Source: Nothopassalora personata
Lineage: Eukaryota; Ascomycota; Dothideomycetes; Mycosphaerellales; Mycosphaerellaceae
DNA length: 64,000 nucleotides
NCBI GenBank assembly: GCA_033816765.1
Contig: CM066293.1
Span: forward strand, 1,054,001 to 1,118,000
Direction: 5' to 3'
Shown one piece after another: positions 1-12,540 of this stretch (positions within the stretch are counted from its first letter, which is position 1; each line of letters starts with the position of its first letter). A program made the position numbers and the translations under genes. The notes under the pieces were generated by a model. It made no database searches. It worked only from the letters and a program-made list of their open reading frames with translations, and had not been told where the DNA came from.

Positions 1-2517
1 TAATTAACGCGTTATCTCCGAGCTTTGTAGTACTAATAGCGGGCGCCGCTAGTTTACGGCCTTTATTAATAAGTACCTAGATTATAGTAGGGCTATTAGT
101 AGAATTTAGAGGGCATTAATCTAGCGTATAAGGATCGGCCGTAAGGGCATAGATCGTAAGCAAATTCTAGAGCCTAGTAATCTTACCCGGTGCGATAGGG
201 AGGCTAAAGCACGTAGCATTAATCCGTAGTCGGCTAAGAGTAGGGAGATTATTAGAAGATACCGCCTAGCCGTCTATAAGGATAGCCTTCTATACTTTAT
301 AGAGGGTACTATTACTAAGAAGTCCGCGTCCCTAGAGGACAGTATAGATTAACCTAGACTATCTAGCTAGCAATAGCCTTAGCCACGTTAGCTACTACCG
401 GGTAGTAAAGGTAAAGGACGTATAAAGAGTACTACGCTAACTCTACTAGCCTCTACCTAGCCTATAGTCCTATCGAGAGGCGGTCGTAAGTCGAGTCGAC
501 TTAAGTAGCTCCGTATAGGCGAGAGTATAGGTAAGGGCATAACTACGCCTACTTAATCCTCGCCTAACCGAACGCTAGACGGCGTACCTATACGCGAGGG
601 TAGTCCGCTAGGTATACCGGTTAGCACCCTACAATCCACTCCGGCCCTAACTAAGAATAGTAATCCGATACTTACTATATTACCTTCGGCTATAATTAGG
701 GATGTATTAGTCTTTAAGGATTAGATCCTATAAGAAGACGAGGCCCTCCGGATTAAGCGCGCTAACTACACCTATAATAAGCGGTACTATAGCATTAAGT
801 TTAGAAACTCGATTAATGTAGATAGCATTAACTAGCTACCTAAGCACCGGATAGCGGGCCTTAAGATGCTCGAATATGCTGTCTCGTACGTTCTTAAGAG
901 GGATAGTAAGGTTAGCGCTATAATGTGCGATTAGTATGTTCGAGATTTCTACTATAAGGCCCTCTACTTCGTTACGAATCCCAGTATTACCGCTAATACC
1001 CTATGTAAGCGTGCGCTTAAGGTCTAAGACTAGCTCTTTAAAGGTAAGAGTTTTTTAGCTATTAAGGTAAAGAATAGGTCGTAGTTTCGCCCTAATAAGC
1101 GTAGTTAGAAGACTATTAACCCGCTTAGCTACCTCCGTGTTTAAGGTAAAGTCGGTACTACGAGTAGTATCGTTACGTATACTAACTATAACTAGATCCT
1201 CGATAAATTCGGCATTAATAAAGCTAACTAAGCCGATCTTAATTGTACCGGTACCTATTTAATAGTAATATACTATACTAGTATAATAACGCTAAACTAG
1301 CACCGCGGGTTAAAACAGTTAGAAAAATAATAAGTCGAGAATTCGACGTGTACCGATAGTACCTACGAGAATTAAATAAGGTTAGTAACGGCGGCGTCTA
1401 CTAGAACATGTAGTATTCTCTAAGCTAATAGATTATACGATAAGACCCCGGGCTATAGCTCTTATAAGTAGCGCTATACCCTTAGCACTGCACTCGGTTC
1501 ATCTCCTTCCCTAGGCCTACGATTTTTAGCTTTAATAGGGCTTATTAGGGGAGTAACGCGAATACTATAGTATAGTATACTAGGGTCGACTTAAACCTCG
1601 AAATTAAAAACTACTAGACTAGTAACCGGCTTAACATGCTATACTCTCTTAACTTAGAGGGCACTAGTAGACCGGAGTTTTTACACGGTTTTTATAAGTA
1701 AGGGAATACTAGAGAGTTTATCTAGTAGTGCTAGATCAACGACTATATAGAAGACGGCCGATTTAAGCGTTTCTTCTCGGTTAGGGTCTAGAATTACCTA
1801 AGTAAGAATAGCATTAGCTAGTTTAGAGAGGACCTAAGCGCTAGGCAAATGCGGGTAACTACTATAGGCGTTCTAATAAGGCAGGCCGTATATAAGAGGA
1901 TACTGCGTTAGATTAACCCTTACTTTATCGAGATCCGCGACGATAACTATCTTAAACTCTAGAGAAGCTAGAGCATGCACTAGGTAATAGACCTCTATCG
2001 TAACTTTAAGACGCTAAGTGAGAGCGCTACGGGGTTTAAGTATCGACGCCTAGTACCCGGCTATCCTTTTCCTACGGCCGTACACCTTAGTAGTATTAGC
2101 CCTCTATCCGATGCCCTAGCGGGTTTGAAGTCTTAGAACGATAACGAAGTTATCCTTAATGCTAGAAGGTAGCTTAATGCTACGGTCCGCCTAGACTCGG
2201 AGCTCTTCTATAAGAAGATGCATAATTAGCGCGTCCGAGCTATAAAATTAATAGATAAGTACCTTAGCTTAGTTACTACTCTCGAGTAGATGTGCTTTAT
2301 AAGCGAAGGGCGTAACGAGAGCTTCTTCCGTAACTACTATAGGAACTTTACTAGCTAGCTACTTAGGGACGCGTCTAGTAAGACTAGTATTAGCCACGAT
2401 AACGAGTAGGTCTAGACAAAGGAGTTATGTAAGAATAAGTGGAACTAAGTAGTTAGTACGGGTTTATAGGCTCCTAGTTTCTAGTTGATTTTCCGGCTAT
2501 AGCTATAGCCTATAGGT

Positions 2518-2578
2518 TTCTAGTTCTAATTCTAGTTCTAATTCTAGTTCTAATTCTAGTTCTAATTCTAGTTCTAGT
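2518..2578. repeat. Tandem 12-bp repeat
   Basis: About five head-to-tail copies of a TTCTAGTTCTAA-type unit lie inside RIP-degraded DNA. No coding role is visible. Confidence 0.8.
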
Positions 2579-3017
2579 TAATGCTTCGGGTACGGATGCT
2601 TCTAGTCCTTAGATCTTACTTATTTCTTGTAGTTACTTATCTTCCCTTAACTAACTTTCTAGCTACGCAATAGACTCGTCCTTAGATTTATTAGGTTACT
2701 AGTACTAATACTTACTTATTTCATAAATGGCGTTCGTATTATTTGACTATCTAGCCTATTCGATTAATGCTAACATAGCGCGAGTCGCGGTTATTAACGT
2801 TACTATTACGGTCTCTATTAGAAGAATCCTTCCGATCTTTATAAACTATCGCTAGTAGGCCCTAGGATTGCTTAACATCTTATATATTAAGCTAAATAGT
2901 AAGGTAAGCTATTATGCTACTATAAGACTACCTTAGCTTATAGCGACTAACTACGCTATCTATAGTACCCGGGCTTACTACTTTAGAACCTAAGGACAGG
3001 TTCGTAATAGGGGAGGA

Positions 3018-3329
3018 TATAATAACGACTAATAGGTTATGTTAACCTTAGGTTTAAAGGGGGTCCCTTAGGTCTAACTTACCCTAATTTCATTTAGGTT
3101 TAATTAGACATTTAGGTAAGCTAGTAGGACCTAGTATAGCTATTAAGATATATACTACTATAAGGGTAGCCTATAGCTAACCCTTATATATAATACGGCT
3201 ATACCCGGCTTAGCATGCCGCACGTAACGCGTATACGTACACTAGGAGACGCGCATAGCGTCGATAGAAGAAAGTAAGCTTTAGTTTATCTACGATTAGA
3301 AGATCGTAGGCGTACTATATATTACAACA
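3018..3329 (+). repeat. Probable degraded LTR
   Basis: A purine run (AATAGGGGAGGA, 3006-3017) looks like a polypurine tract. It is followed by TATAAT..., which could be a RIP-altered TGTAAT, and the unit ends ...TTACAACA. The last ~170 bp plus about 22 bp beyond recur in inverted orientation at 51,959-52,151. Because similarity continues past the presumed end, the boundary and whether this is a 5', 3' or solo LTR are unsettled. Confidence 0.5.
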
Positions 3330-3668
3330 TCCCCTTATAGCCTTACGGCCCTTATAACTACATAGTTAAGCATTGTAAGCGTAGCATTAAGGTAACAATT
3401 TAATTTATACCTCTCGAGTAGAGGGCATAGGGGTTTAGGTCCGCTAACCCTCTTGTTTTTCTAGCTACTACGCTACTCGTTACGTAACCTAATTTCACGG
3501 TCCCGGGACCGGTAAATACCCCTACTTACATAAGCGCCGCTCTATACTACTACAACTTAGATAGGCCTACATAGGGTAGTTAGTAGACATTACTACGTAG
3601 TATCTCCGAGGTAGAGGGAGACTCGCTAAGTATATACCGCCTACTCGCCTTAACGGATTAGAGCTAAC

Positions 3669-4088
3669 TATTAGGTTTAGTATAACCTAATAATATTACA
3701 AGTTAAGAAGATAAGCTTAATCGGGTTTATTCTCGGGCCGATAGGAAGTCGAGGGAGAGTAATAAAGTAGTAGCTATCTTGTCTTATAAAGACTAAGTAG
3801 CAGTAAGGTAGAGGTTAGGTTATAGTATATTCTAAACAGTAATATTAAACAGTAAGTTAAACGCCTCGAAGCTATAAGGGCATTTCGCTACGTTCCTAAA
3901 TATAAGGAATACATTATCTAGATCTATAGTGTCTACCTATAGATCCTATAGATCTAAAGGGTCTATAGTGTCTATCGAGGGAGCGACGGATCCTCTATAT
4001 AGGGGATCTATGTTACGAGACACGGATCCTAATGTCGTTACGTACTAGTACGGGGAAGCCTTAGGCCTATCGCGCTTAGACCGTAACA
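3669..4088 (-). repeat. 3' LTR of the RIP-inactivated Gypsy element
   Basis: A 420-bp direct repeat of 10188-10607, with scattered C/T and G/A differences expected from RIP. On the minus strand it begins TGTTACGG, the same eight bases that begin the LTR of the gag-only element at 49,256-51,667. Confidence 0.9.
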
Positions 4089-4164
4089 CTATCCCCCTTC
4101 CGGCCTAGTCTCGTCCCGAGACTAGTTATAACCTTAACGTTTCCTACTTCGACTATAGGTAAGG

Positions 4165-4803
4165 ATGTCTTCCCTTCTTCCTACTCTTATCGTGCCCTTA
4201 GACGCGTTATCTACTCGAAAACGAAAGAACCGCGTAAACCGCGTCTATCGCCTCGGAGAAGAGGTTATAAAGCCTTATTCTCGGTATACGAAGAACAACC
4301 TAGTATACCGTATGCATATCTCGTCCGGAAAGTGTTCCTATTACTATCTTAGTAACGTAGCGCGGTGCGATACGAAGGTAACTAAGGTAGAGTAGAAAAA
4401 GCTCGGGGATTAGCGAAAGAAGTTATTAGCCGATCTCGATCGTACGAAGGAGGCTCTTTCGGAAGCTTCGGCGAAAATAATAGAGGCGTATACGAAGGAG
4501 ATGCGTCTTCGGAAGCAGTTAGATGCTATTAACCGTAAGGTAGAGGAGAGTCGTGCTCTCGAGGAGCGAGAGATCGAGGAGGAGGAAGCGGCGGATCGGG
4601 AGCTAGTAGCGTAGGGCTTACTACTCGAACCTATACCTAATTCCGGTCTTACTCTAAGTCCTCTAACTCGGAGCGCTATAGATAGTTTCGCCGATAATAG
4701 GTTCTAGGGTTCTCTTAATAGTATAGTAGCGGAACCGGTTAACGGCGCGCTCCCGCTACTTAGCGGTAGTAGAAATCCTTTAGTAGCTAGCGGCAATTCG
4801 TAA
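4165..4803 (+). pseudogene. RIP-mutated antisense ORF of the Gypsy element: Zn2Cys6-spaced protein
   Basis: This frame lies opposite to gag-pol, 77 bp inside the 3' LTR. It starts with ATG at 4165 (open to 4395) and continues in the same frame to about 4803, broken only by TAG/TAA codons of RIP type. Residues 38, 41, 48, 57, 60 and 68 have spacing 2-6-8-2-7, fitting a fungal Zn2Cys6 cluster. Positions 57 and 68 are still Cys; the other four are Tyr (TAC/TAT), which is what RIP makes of TGC/TGT. The downstream part is rich in Glu, Lys and Arg and looks helical, possibly coiled coil. A TTATAA box lies about 35 bp before the ATG. The context AAGGATGTCTTCC is identical to that of the intact antisense gene at 49,693. 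Function unknown. Confidence 0.75.
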
Positions 4804-4849
4804 GGTTCGCCTTTAGTTCCTAGGTATTTTCTAAATCGTCGTATCCTTT

Positions 4850-7800
4850 CTACTTAATAAGGTATCGCTAACCCTTCCTATTTAGTATCCTTTCGACCTT
4901 AAATTCGTTTTCTGCTTCCGGTTTAAAATAGAAGCTTTCCTAGTAGGGTGTTTTAGCGTCTACGGGTTCTAACTTAGAGATGTAGAAGACTAGGTAGATT
5001 TTTACGTTAGGTAGTAGTCGTAGGCGGTAATTAACTAGTCCTATAACTTTGTTAATAAAAAATAGTCCGACCTTAACGTAATCTAGTTTCTTAGTCTATC
5101 TTCTTATTCTTAAGTTTTTTATAAGGAGATAGACCTTATCCCCCTCTTTTAGTAGAGGTGCTATTTTTCTTATGTCCTACCGTTATTAAGACAGTTTTTA
5201 TTATGCATCTTCGATCGCCTTACGTGTTTCTTTATACACTTCCTTAAGAGTATCCGTCGTTACGATTGCTCTTTCGGCTTATAGGTAAGATCTAGGTGTT
5301 CCGAATAGATTAGGATCTTTACTAAAGTTTGTATAGAATAGTGTCGTTAAAGTTGTCTCCGATTTGTAGTTATTTAGTATAATCTACGCTATTGGTAGTA
5401 ATAAAACCTAGTTGTCTTATACGTAGTTAATATAGTGTCGTAGGTATTATTCGAGTGTTTAATTTATCCTCTCCGTTTGTCCGTCTATTTCTAGATAATA
5501 TGCTATTAATAGCTTATGTCTTATTTCAATCGTTTCTATAAGCGTTTTCTAGTAGTTCGATGTAAATAGCTTATCTCTATCCGTTATAAACGTTCGAGGG
5601 AATCCGTAGTATCGGATAAGTCTATCTAGTACGGGGTATCCGAGCTACTCTACATTATATGTCTCTAATATAGGAATAAAGTGTGCGTATTCGTAAGTCT
5701 ATTAACTATAACTAGTATTATGTCGTATAGTTGTTTCGTAACTTAGTCTCTTAACGGTAGGAGTTTCGTAATAAAGTCTATTATAACTTCATCCTATAGT
5801 CTCGTCGGTAGTGTCCTAAACTGTCGGTAACCGTATTTTGCATGTCTCGTAGCCTTGTTTCGTTAGTAGTATACGTATTGTTTAATGTAGCGTAATACCT
5901 TAAGTCTTATCTATAGGAATAAGAAACTGCGTTATATTAGGTCTATTGTCTTTAAAGTCCTAGGGTGTCTATAAGTTAGTCCGTCGTAATGTTATCGTAT
6001 ATATTCTTCTTCTCGATCCTTTAGTACCTAGTATTTTCCTTACGATATAGGGAATTGCTCGTCCTTATCGCCTAATATCCGTACGATATTATTAAATTCT
6101 CTCATGTTAGCGCTAAGACTTCCGTCGGGGTTCGTCTTTAGTACTTTGTATTACACTAGTTCTTTTCCTTCTATATAGTTGCTTCTTCGGCTTAGCGCGT
6201 CGGCGCGGCTATTCTCTCGTCCTAGAGTATATTTAATTTCGAACTTATACTGTCCTAGCAGCTCCAACTAGCGGGCTTACCTTTAGGTAAGTTCTTTCGT
6301 CGTCGTAAAGTACGTAAGATTCTTATAGTTAGAAAGAATCGTTAACTTCGGTAGGCCCTCGACATATACTCTCTAATGTTATATAGCAGTAATAATAGCT
6401 AGAAGCTCTTTGTTATAGATGTCGTAGTTCTGTTCCGCTATAGTTATTTTCCGGGAGTAATAGGCTACTAGGTGTCTCTACCTATCGTGTGTCTATATTA
6501 GACACGCGCCTATTACTATATTAGACGTATCGGTCTCGATATAGACTTCTTTACTACTATCGAATAGTCGAAGCGTAGGGGCTAAAGCGTATTATTCCTT
6601 AAGTTTCTTAAACGCTTTAACCTGTTCCTTTCCCTATTTCTAGGTAACGTCTTTTCTCGTAAGCATCGTTATTAGTACTACTATCTTTACGTAGTCCTTA
6701 ATGAATTTCCGGTTGTAGGTCGCTAGTCTAAGGAATAATTGTACGTCCTTAACTGTTTTTAGTTCTAGCTATTCTCTAATTAACTATGTCTTCGTAGGGT
6801 CGATAGTTATCCCTATAGTACTAATAATAAAGCCTAAGAATTTAACTTCTTTCTTATAGAATTCGCATTTCTCGGGTACTGTCTTAAATCCTAAACGCGT
6901 AAGTCGTTCGAATACGTCCTAGACTTACTTTATATAATTCTAAAGGGATCCTTTCGTGTAGACTAATATATCGTCTATATAAGCGATAACGTATACGTCG
7001 AGTAGGTCTCTAAGTGTTTCGTTAACAAGGTCCTAATAGGATACGGGTGCGTTAGTTAATCCTATTAGTATAACTAAGAATTCGTAAAGTCCGTATCTTA
7101 TTCTAAAAGCAGTTTTCTATTCTTCTCCTTCTACTATCCGTATAGCGTAGAAGGCATCTCGTAGGTTAATCTTTGTATACTGGTCTAATCCGGTTAATCT
7201 ATCTTATGCTTCTTCGATATTAGGTAGCGGGTATCGGTTCTTAATCGTAATCTCGTTTAACTTCCTATAGTCTTATACGAGTCGTAACTTCCCGTTTACT
7301 TTTAGAACGAATATATATAGAGTTCCTATACTTGAGGTAGATCTTCTTATCTATCCTTTAGCTAGCTTCTCTTTTAGCTATTCTCGTAGGATCTATAGCT
7401 CTTTTTAGACATTTAATATAGGGGCCCCTATAGAGGCTCTTTCCCTAGCTAAATATTAATCTTATAATCCTATAGGCGGTACTTAGGAAGGGCGTCCTTA
7501 CCTCTCTCCTCTTTAAAGAGTCGCGACTACTTACGATACTCTTTAGGAATACTTAACTCTAAGATATTAGTATCCTTCGATAGTACATTACTTCTATTAC
7601 TACTAGTAACTTCGTAACCCGGCGGCCCTACGCTAGTGTCTATCCCGGTCGAAGGTAGTTCTTCTATCCTTCTATTCGGCGTAAGCTATATCCTATTTAG
7701 CTATCTCTTTACTTTATCTACTAGCGAACGCTACCGCTACGTAGGCTAAATGTCGATAACGTAGTCGTATTCCCTAAATGTAAGTACTCCTCTTCTCTAG

Positions 7801-8108
7801 TCGATTACTAGATTATGCTTTCTTAACTAAGGTATACCTAGTACAATATTATAACTAGCTATGTTAGTAACATCTAAGATAATTTTCTCGTAGTGCCGTT
7901 AGATAGTAAGTAGTAACAGTATCGTCTCGCGTTCTATACTAGGTAAGGATAATCCGTCTACCGCGATTAATTTATAACCCTCTTTCTTCTTATAGGTAGC
8001 GATCCTATGTCTTATAATAAATAATTCGGAGGTAAAGTTCCCGCTTACTCCGGAATCTATTATAGTATCTATCTTATGCCCGTTAACGATAATTTTAGTT
8101 CGAAACAC
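4850..8108 (-). pseudogene. pol: Degraded pol (protease, RT, RNase H, integrase) of the Gypsy element
   Basis: Minus-strand reading gives recognisable Ty3/Gypsy blocks. The protease has IDSGVSGNF (8108-7899 is still open). The RT has a DYRKLNE block near 7.25-7.3 kb and the catalytic AYIDDILVYT block near 6.96-7.0 kb. An ETDTSN-type RNase H start lies near 6.5 kb, and a finger-like CxxC region near 5.87 kb begins the integrase. Many in-frame TAG/TAA codons and Cys-to-Tyr changes show that it was inactivated by RIP rather than by indels. The left limit is approximate. Confidence 0.75.
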
Positions 8109-8149
8109 TATTATTATTAGTAATGCTTAAGCCTTTTCTATGTTATATA

Positions 8150-10180
8150 ACTCTCTTCGGTCGCTTATTCCTAGGGAGTTAATCCTTTTCCCTATTCGTA
8201 TATAGAACGTCGTGCTTCGTGTCTCGAGGCCTCCGCTCAAACCTAGCGCGAGCCTTTCTATATCTACACCTACATTCGGTAACGTTCCTAGATCTTCTAC
8301 GTTTCTAAGTAGAGTACGAGTACGTGTTATACTACGTTACGTAATTTATTCGATATAAATGTTCCTAACGGTATAAGATATCCGGTTCCTATTATTCGGC
8401 TCCCTATCGGTAGTCGTTCTATAATAGCGGTTACTAGATTCTCGGTTGTTTCTATAAGTAGGTATCCCTAGGCTATACCTCGTAGGGTATCGAGTGTCTT
8501 ATTAAACTTAATAGAGTATAGCATCCTTCGTCCGCCTATCTTAGGTAGGAATTCCTCGTGCCTTCTTTATAGGTATACGATTATGTTATATAATTTCTTA
8601 GGTACATTAATCGTAAAGGTTAGTTGTTTATTGTTATCGTTAGTGTCGCTCTCTTCTCCTTCGGAGGAATCTTCTTCGCTTAATTCTTCCGGATCCTAAT
8701 CTTCTTCGATAGTATCTAGCCTAGTGGTTTCTTAACTTTCTTCCTATAGTTCCGGTAACTATAATCCGTTCTATCCTAGGTCTTAGTTTTCTTTATCGCT
8801 TTTATCGTTATTAAAGTAGGATTCGTCGATATCTACTTCTCGGAGCGTAGCGTTTTGCCTATACGTCGCTCCTAGGGTTCCTCTTAGTTGTTAAGGCTAA
8901 TACCCTACGCCTAACTTCGCGGCGTAGTAAACTTAACACGAGTCTTAGTAATAGAATCGCTAATAAAGGCTTCTATAACTATTTCGAGACTCGGATTCGA
9001 TCTCGTAGTCGACTCTTCGTATTATTATATTAAACTATCGTAGTTAGTTCTTCGCATTAAATAGAATAACTACTATTTACTGCCTATAGTATCCTCCTCG
9101 TCCTTCTAAGGGGTCTAGGAGAGGCGTCGTACTTCTATTACTAGCTCTCTCCCCTACTCTCCGAGTATAGTCGGTATCTCCTTAAGATCTAACGCTACTC
9201 TTAGATTTACTAGTTCGGGGTTGTATTATATTAAACTATTCGCGGCGTACTATATTCTTACCGCGGCAGTCCCTTACTAGGTAGCTAGGTTTACTATATC
9301 CGTAGTAAGTTCGTGTTTCTTTCGAACTCCGGGATGCTCTATTTCCGTTACTATTCCTAATCTTACGACTTTTCTCGGTAACGTCGAGTTCTATTAGCTA
9401 TAGTCCGTAGTACGGTTTATCCCTAGGCTTATTATTATAGTTGTCGTAGAAGCCTCTATTACGGTTGTCGTAGCCTAGTATATATCTAGCCTTTCCGGAT
9501 ACTTTAGAGTCGTATCGTCGTTCTATAGCTCTCTCGTAGAGCTTATCGTTAAGATTAATCGTAACTCTAACGAGGTCGCCTAAGCTATCGATCTTTCGAC
9601 CGTCCCTTATTAACTCGTCCTTAATATACTCCTTTAGTCCTCTCCGGTATATAACTTAAAGTGCTTCGTCGTCCTAATCGGTAAGTTACGCGTATTCCTA
9701 GAATTTAGTAGTATATTCGGTAGTAGATGTCTTCTAGGTTAAATACTAAATAACACGAACGGCAGTAGCAATCTTATTAGAGACCCTAAAGACGCTCTTT
9801 ATAGTATACTTAAGATAGTTATATAACCTAAAGATTCCGTCGGCATTGTCTTCTCCGTTACTGTCTAGGTATTTCCTAAGGAATAGTTTAACCTAATGCT
9901 ATGCTCGTCCTCTTAAAAAGGTAGTAGTAAAGATAGGCTTAAGGTTCTTAGGTATAGAGTTAAATAAGAAGTACATATCTATCTAAGAGACCTAAGTATC
10001 GAACTTGTCTCGGTCGCTATAGTAGTATTCTAGCTTACTAACCTTAAGGGTGTCGTTACCTATATAAGTAGCTAAGGCATTAATAGCATCGTTCGCGGTC
10101 TAAGGTCGTCGGGCTCTACTTACTTTACTAGGGGCGGGTGTTCCCCGTTTACTCTATCGGTCTCCTATCGTAGAGGGCGT
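8150..10180 (-). pseudogene. gag: Degraded gag of the Gypsy element
   Basis: Minus-strand patches match a gag. Near 9307-9266 is a CCHC knuckle of spacing 2-4-4 in which two Cys and the His are Tyr, with the last Cys intact. An ELDVTE patch precedes it, and a Lys/Asn/Val/Arg-Arg-Glu patch follows. The intact gag of the gag-only element (50,304-51,293) has ELDVTE before its knuckle and a similar basic stretch after it, so the two gags are probably related. The exact ends cannot be fixed because of stop codons. Confidence 0.65.
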
Positions 10181-10187
10181 TTAAAGC

Positions 10188-10607
10188 TATTAGGTTTAGT
10201 ATAACCTAATAATATTATAAGTTAAGAAGACAAGCTTAATCGGGTTTATTCTCGGGCTAATAGGAAGTTAAGGGAGAGTAATAAAGTAGTAGCTATCTTG
10301 TCTTATAAAGACTAAGTAGCAGTAAGGTAGAGGTTAGGTTATAGTATATTCTAAACAGTAATATTAAACAGTAAGTTAAACGCCTCGAAGCTATAAGGGC
10401 ATTTTGCTACGTTTCTAAATATAAGGAATACATTATCTAGATCTATAGTGTCTACCTACAGATCCTATAGATCTAAAGGGTCTATAGTGTCTATCGAGGG
10501 AGCGACGGATCCTCTATATAGGGGATCTATATTACGAGACACGGATCCTAATGTCGTTACGTGCTAGTACGGGGGAGCCTTAGGCCTATCGCGCTTAGAC
10601 CGTAACA
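10188..10607 (-). repeat. 5' LTR of the RIP-inactivated Gypsy element
   Basis: A 420-bp direct repeat of 3669-4088. The outer edge is followed by CTAAC, matching the duplication before the other LTR. Confidence 0.9.
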
Positions 10608-10683
10608 CTAACGGAACGAATAATAGACTTGTTCGCTTAAGCCGGTAAGCTATTATAGGTTATATAGTAACGAGTCTACGTCC

Positions 10684-10737
10684 TTTTTCCTACGAGTCTT
10701 TTCCTACGAGTCTTTTCCTACGAGTCTTTTCCTACTA
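10684..10737. repeat. Tandem 14-bp repeat
   Basis: About four copies of a TCCTACGAGTCTTT unit, in RIP-degraded DNA just outside the Gypsy element. Confidence 0.8.
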
Positions 10738-10749
10738 CTTCTAATATTA

Positions 10750-12530
10750 TATTAGCTCTAAATTAGGACGATCTTTATATATATAAGTTAGTAAAGACTT
10801 CTCTAGTTTATAGCGAGGTCTACGGCTATCTACTAAGGTGTAGTAAATGTAGTATATCTAACCTAGCCTTTATCGAGCCTAGCGAGTCCGTAACGAGTCT
10901 ACCTTTACCCTTATTGCCGATTCCTAGTACCGAGACCCCTTCGAAACCGAACGGTACTACTAGATACGGTCTTTATATATTACTTGTAGCGAGTAGCTAT
11001 AGTCGGGCTAATAAGGTACTCGCTCGTAATAAGTAGACTTATATTTACTAGCTTAGTAATGCTAGAATTAACCCGTTATCGAGCGCTACTTAGGGCCTAC
11101 GGACTAGTATTATTAAGGCTCGTAGTATAAGTGTTCCTATTTCGTTAGTCTAGGGTAAAGCTAAAAAGCTATCTTAACCGCCTAAGGGACCGAGCCTAAT
11201 AATATCGGTTAAGCTATATAAGGTACCGTTTACTATTAAACGTAAGGGGGACCTTAAGATATAGGAGTATTAACCGTATAAGCTCCTTAGCGCGTAGTAA
11301 ATTACCGGACGATAGACTCGCTACGAGTCGTCTTTAGCTAAAGTAGTAGATACGATAACCTAGCTTTATAACCTCGTCTTTTAAGAAGGCGCGGATAAGC
11401 TAGGCCTATAACTTATACGTCCTTATACTATACCGCCCTTCCTCTTCGTAAAGGCTACTAAAGATAATATATCTATTCTTCTAAGTAAATTAAGCCTACG
11501 AGAGCGAGATCTCGAGGACATATTAATACCGTATACTAAGGGTATCTAGAACGCGAAGGATAGGCGAGAACTACTAGTTAATATTACGTATTAGGTTAAC
11601 TAAGGTCGCGGAGCCTTAAATAATCTATATAGACGAGGAGTAGTAGAGGACTCGTCGAGTAGCGACGAGTCCTTAGCTAGTCTTAGTAAACTTATAAAGA
11701 ATATAGACCGCCGACGCGAGCGTAAGCTTAAGGACTAGCGAGCGAGTATAGTAGCGGGTACTATAGTACGTCTAGCGGATTAGAGTATTACTCGCTAGGC
11801 TACTATAGCGAGTTAGGCTACTTCTCGTTTAGTAAGTATAGTAAGCTAGAGCGAGAAGCGTCTAGCGAGTCGAAGCTTACCGTATCGATATACTATAACT
11901 CTAATTACCGAGTCTCTAAAGTATATTAATCTTATAGCTAGTAGCCCTTAATCCTCTTCGTCTCCGTAGCTAACGGGGTTTAGAGCCCCCTATTAATAGT
12001 AGAATTTAGTGTTTATAGGGAAAGATTTAGGTAATAAGCTAGTAAGTACGTTAGCTAGTAAAGTATCGGTTAAGAAGGTAAAGGAAGAGCGTACGAGTCT
12101 AGCTACGAGTTAAATTAGAGAGATTAAGAAGGAGTTCCTTAAGCAAGACTATAGTAGTAACTAGTACCTTAAGCGAGTTAGTAGTAACTAGTGCCTTTAG
12201 CGAGTCTATAGTAGTAACTAGTACCTTAAGCGAGTCTATAGTAGTAACTAGTGCTTCGATAATTATATAGCTAGACTCGTAGCTAGACTCGTAGCTATTA
12301 CTTTAGAGTCTACCTAACGATAACTAGCGTATAAAGGTACTAAGAAATAGGCTTATTATTAAGCTATCTACGAGGTAGCTAAGACTAGAAAAGTAGAGAG
12401 AAGTATAGACTCGTAGTATATAGATAGGAGGTAGAATACTTAATATTATATTATTACTAAGAGCGAAATATAGCGACTAACTCGCTACCTAGTAGACGGC
12501 TAATAAATTTCATTAAGCGGCTAATAGTAC
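10750..12530 (+). pseudogene. Long RIP-degraded plus-strand reading frame, unknown product
   Basis: One plus-strand frame can be followed for well over 1 kb with no frameshift and only TAG/TAA stops, the pattern of a gene killed by RIP. Near the start is a Cys/Tyr-rich patch (RCSKC with Tyr where further Cys may have been). A Ser/Glu-rich and basic segment lies in the middle, and a ~30-bp tandem repeat near 12,146-12,250 encodes a short peptide repeat. It points toward the minus-strand frame at 12,541-12,860. I do not recognise the family. Confidence 0.4.
12146..12250. repeat. Tandem ~30-bp repeat
   Basis: Three to four copies of a unit containing TAGTAGTAACTAGTACCTTA with minor changes, inside the degraded plus-strand frame. 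Confidence 0.7.
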
Positions 12531-12540
12531 CCTCTAATTA

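Larger units (their letters stand above)
1..3660. repeat. RIP-degraded repetitive DNA, unidentified element(s)
   Basis: CpA and TpG are scarce, TpA is very common and CpG is retained, which is the classical fungal RIP signature. No open frame of useful length survives on either strand. Short readable patches on the plus strand suggest an old coding element, but I could not assign domains. The block runs off the left edge of the window. Confidence 0.8.
3669..10607 (-). mobile_element. RIP-inactivated Ty3/Gypsy LTR retrotransposon, complete with LTRs
   Basis: Two 420-bp direct repeats (3669-4088 and 10188-10607) bound the element, and a perfect 5-bp duplication CTAAC flanks it (3664-3668 and 10608-10612). 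It reads on the minus strand: gag zinc knuckle near 9.3 kb, protease near 8.0 kb, reverse transcriptase near 7.3-6.9 kb, RNase H near 6.5 kb, then the integrase region. A polypurine stretch (GGAAGGGGGATAG on the minus strand) abuts the inner edge of the 4088 LTR, which confirms the orientation. All frames carry TAG/TAA stops of RIP type. An opposite-strand frame lies between pol and the 3' LTR (4165-4803). The sequence after the 5' LTR has no TGG start, so a standard tRNA primer site is not evident. Confidence 0.9.

Noticed and set aside
2518..2578. Short regularly spaced repeats considered as a CRISPR array
   Set aside because: Repeats are contiguous without unique spacers, and the genome is eukaryotic.
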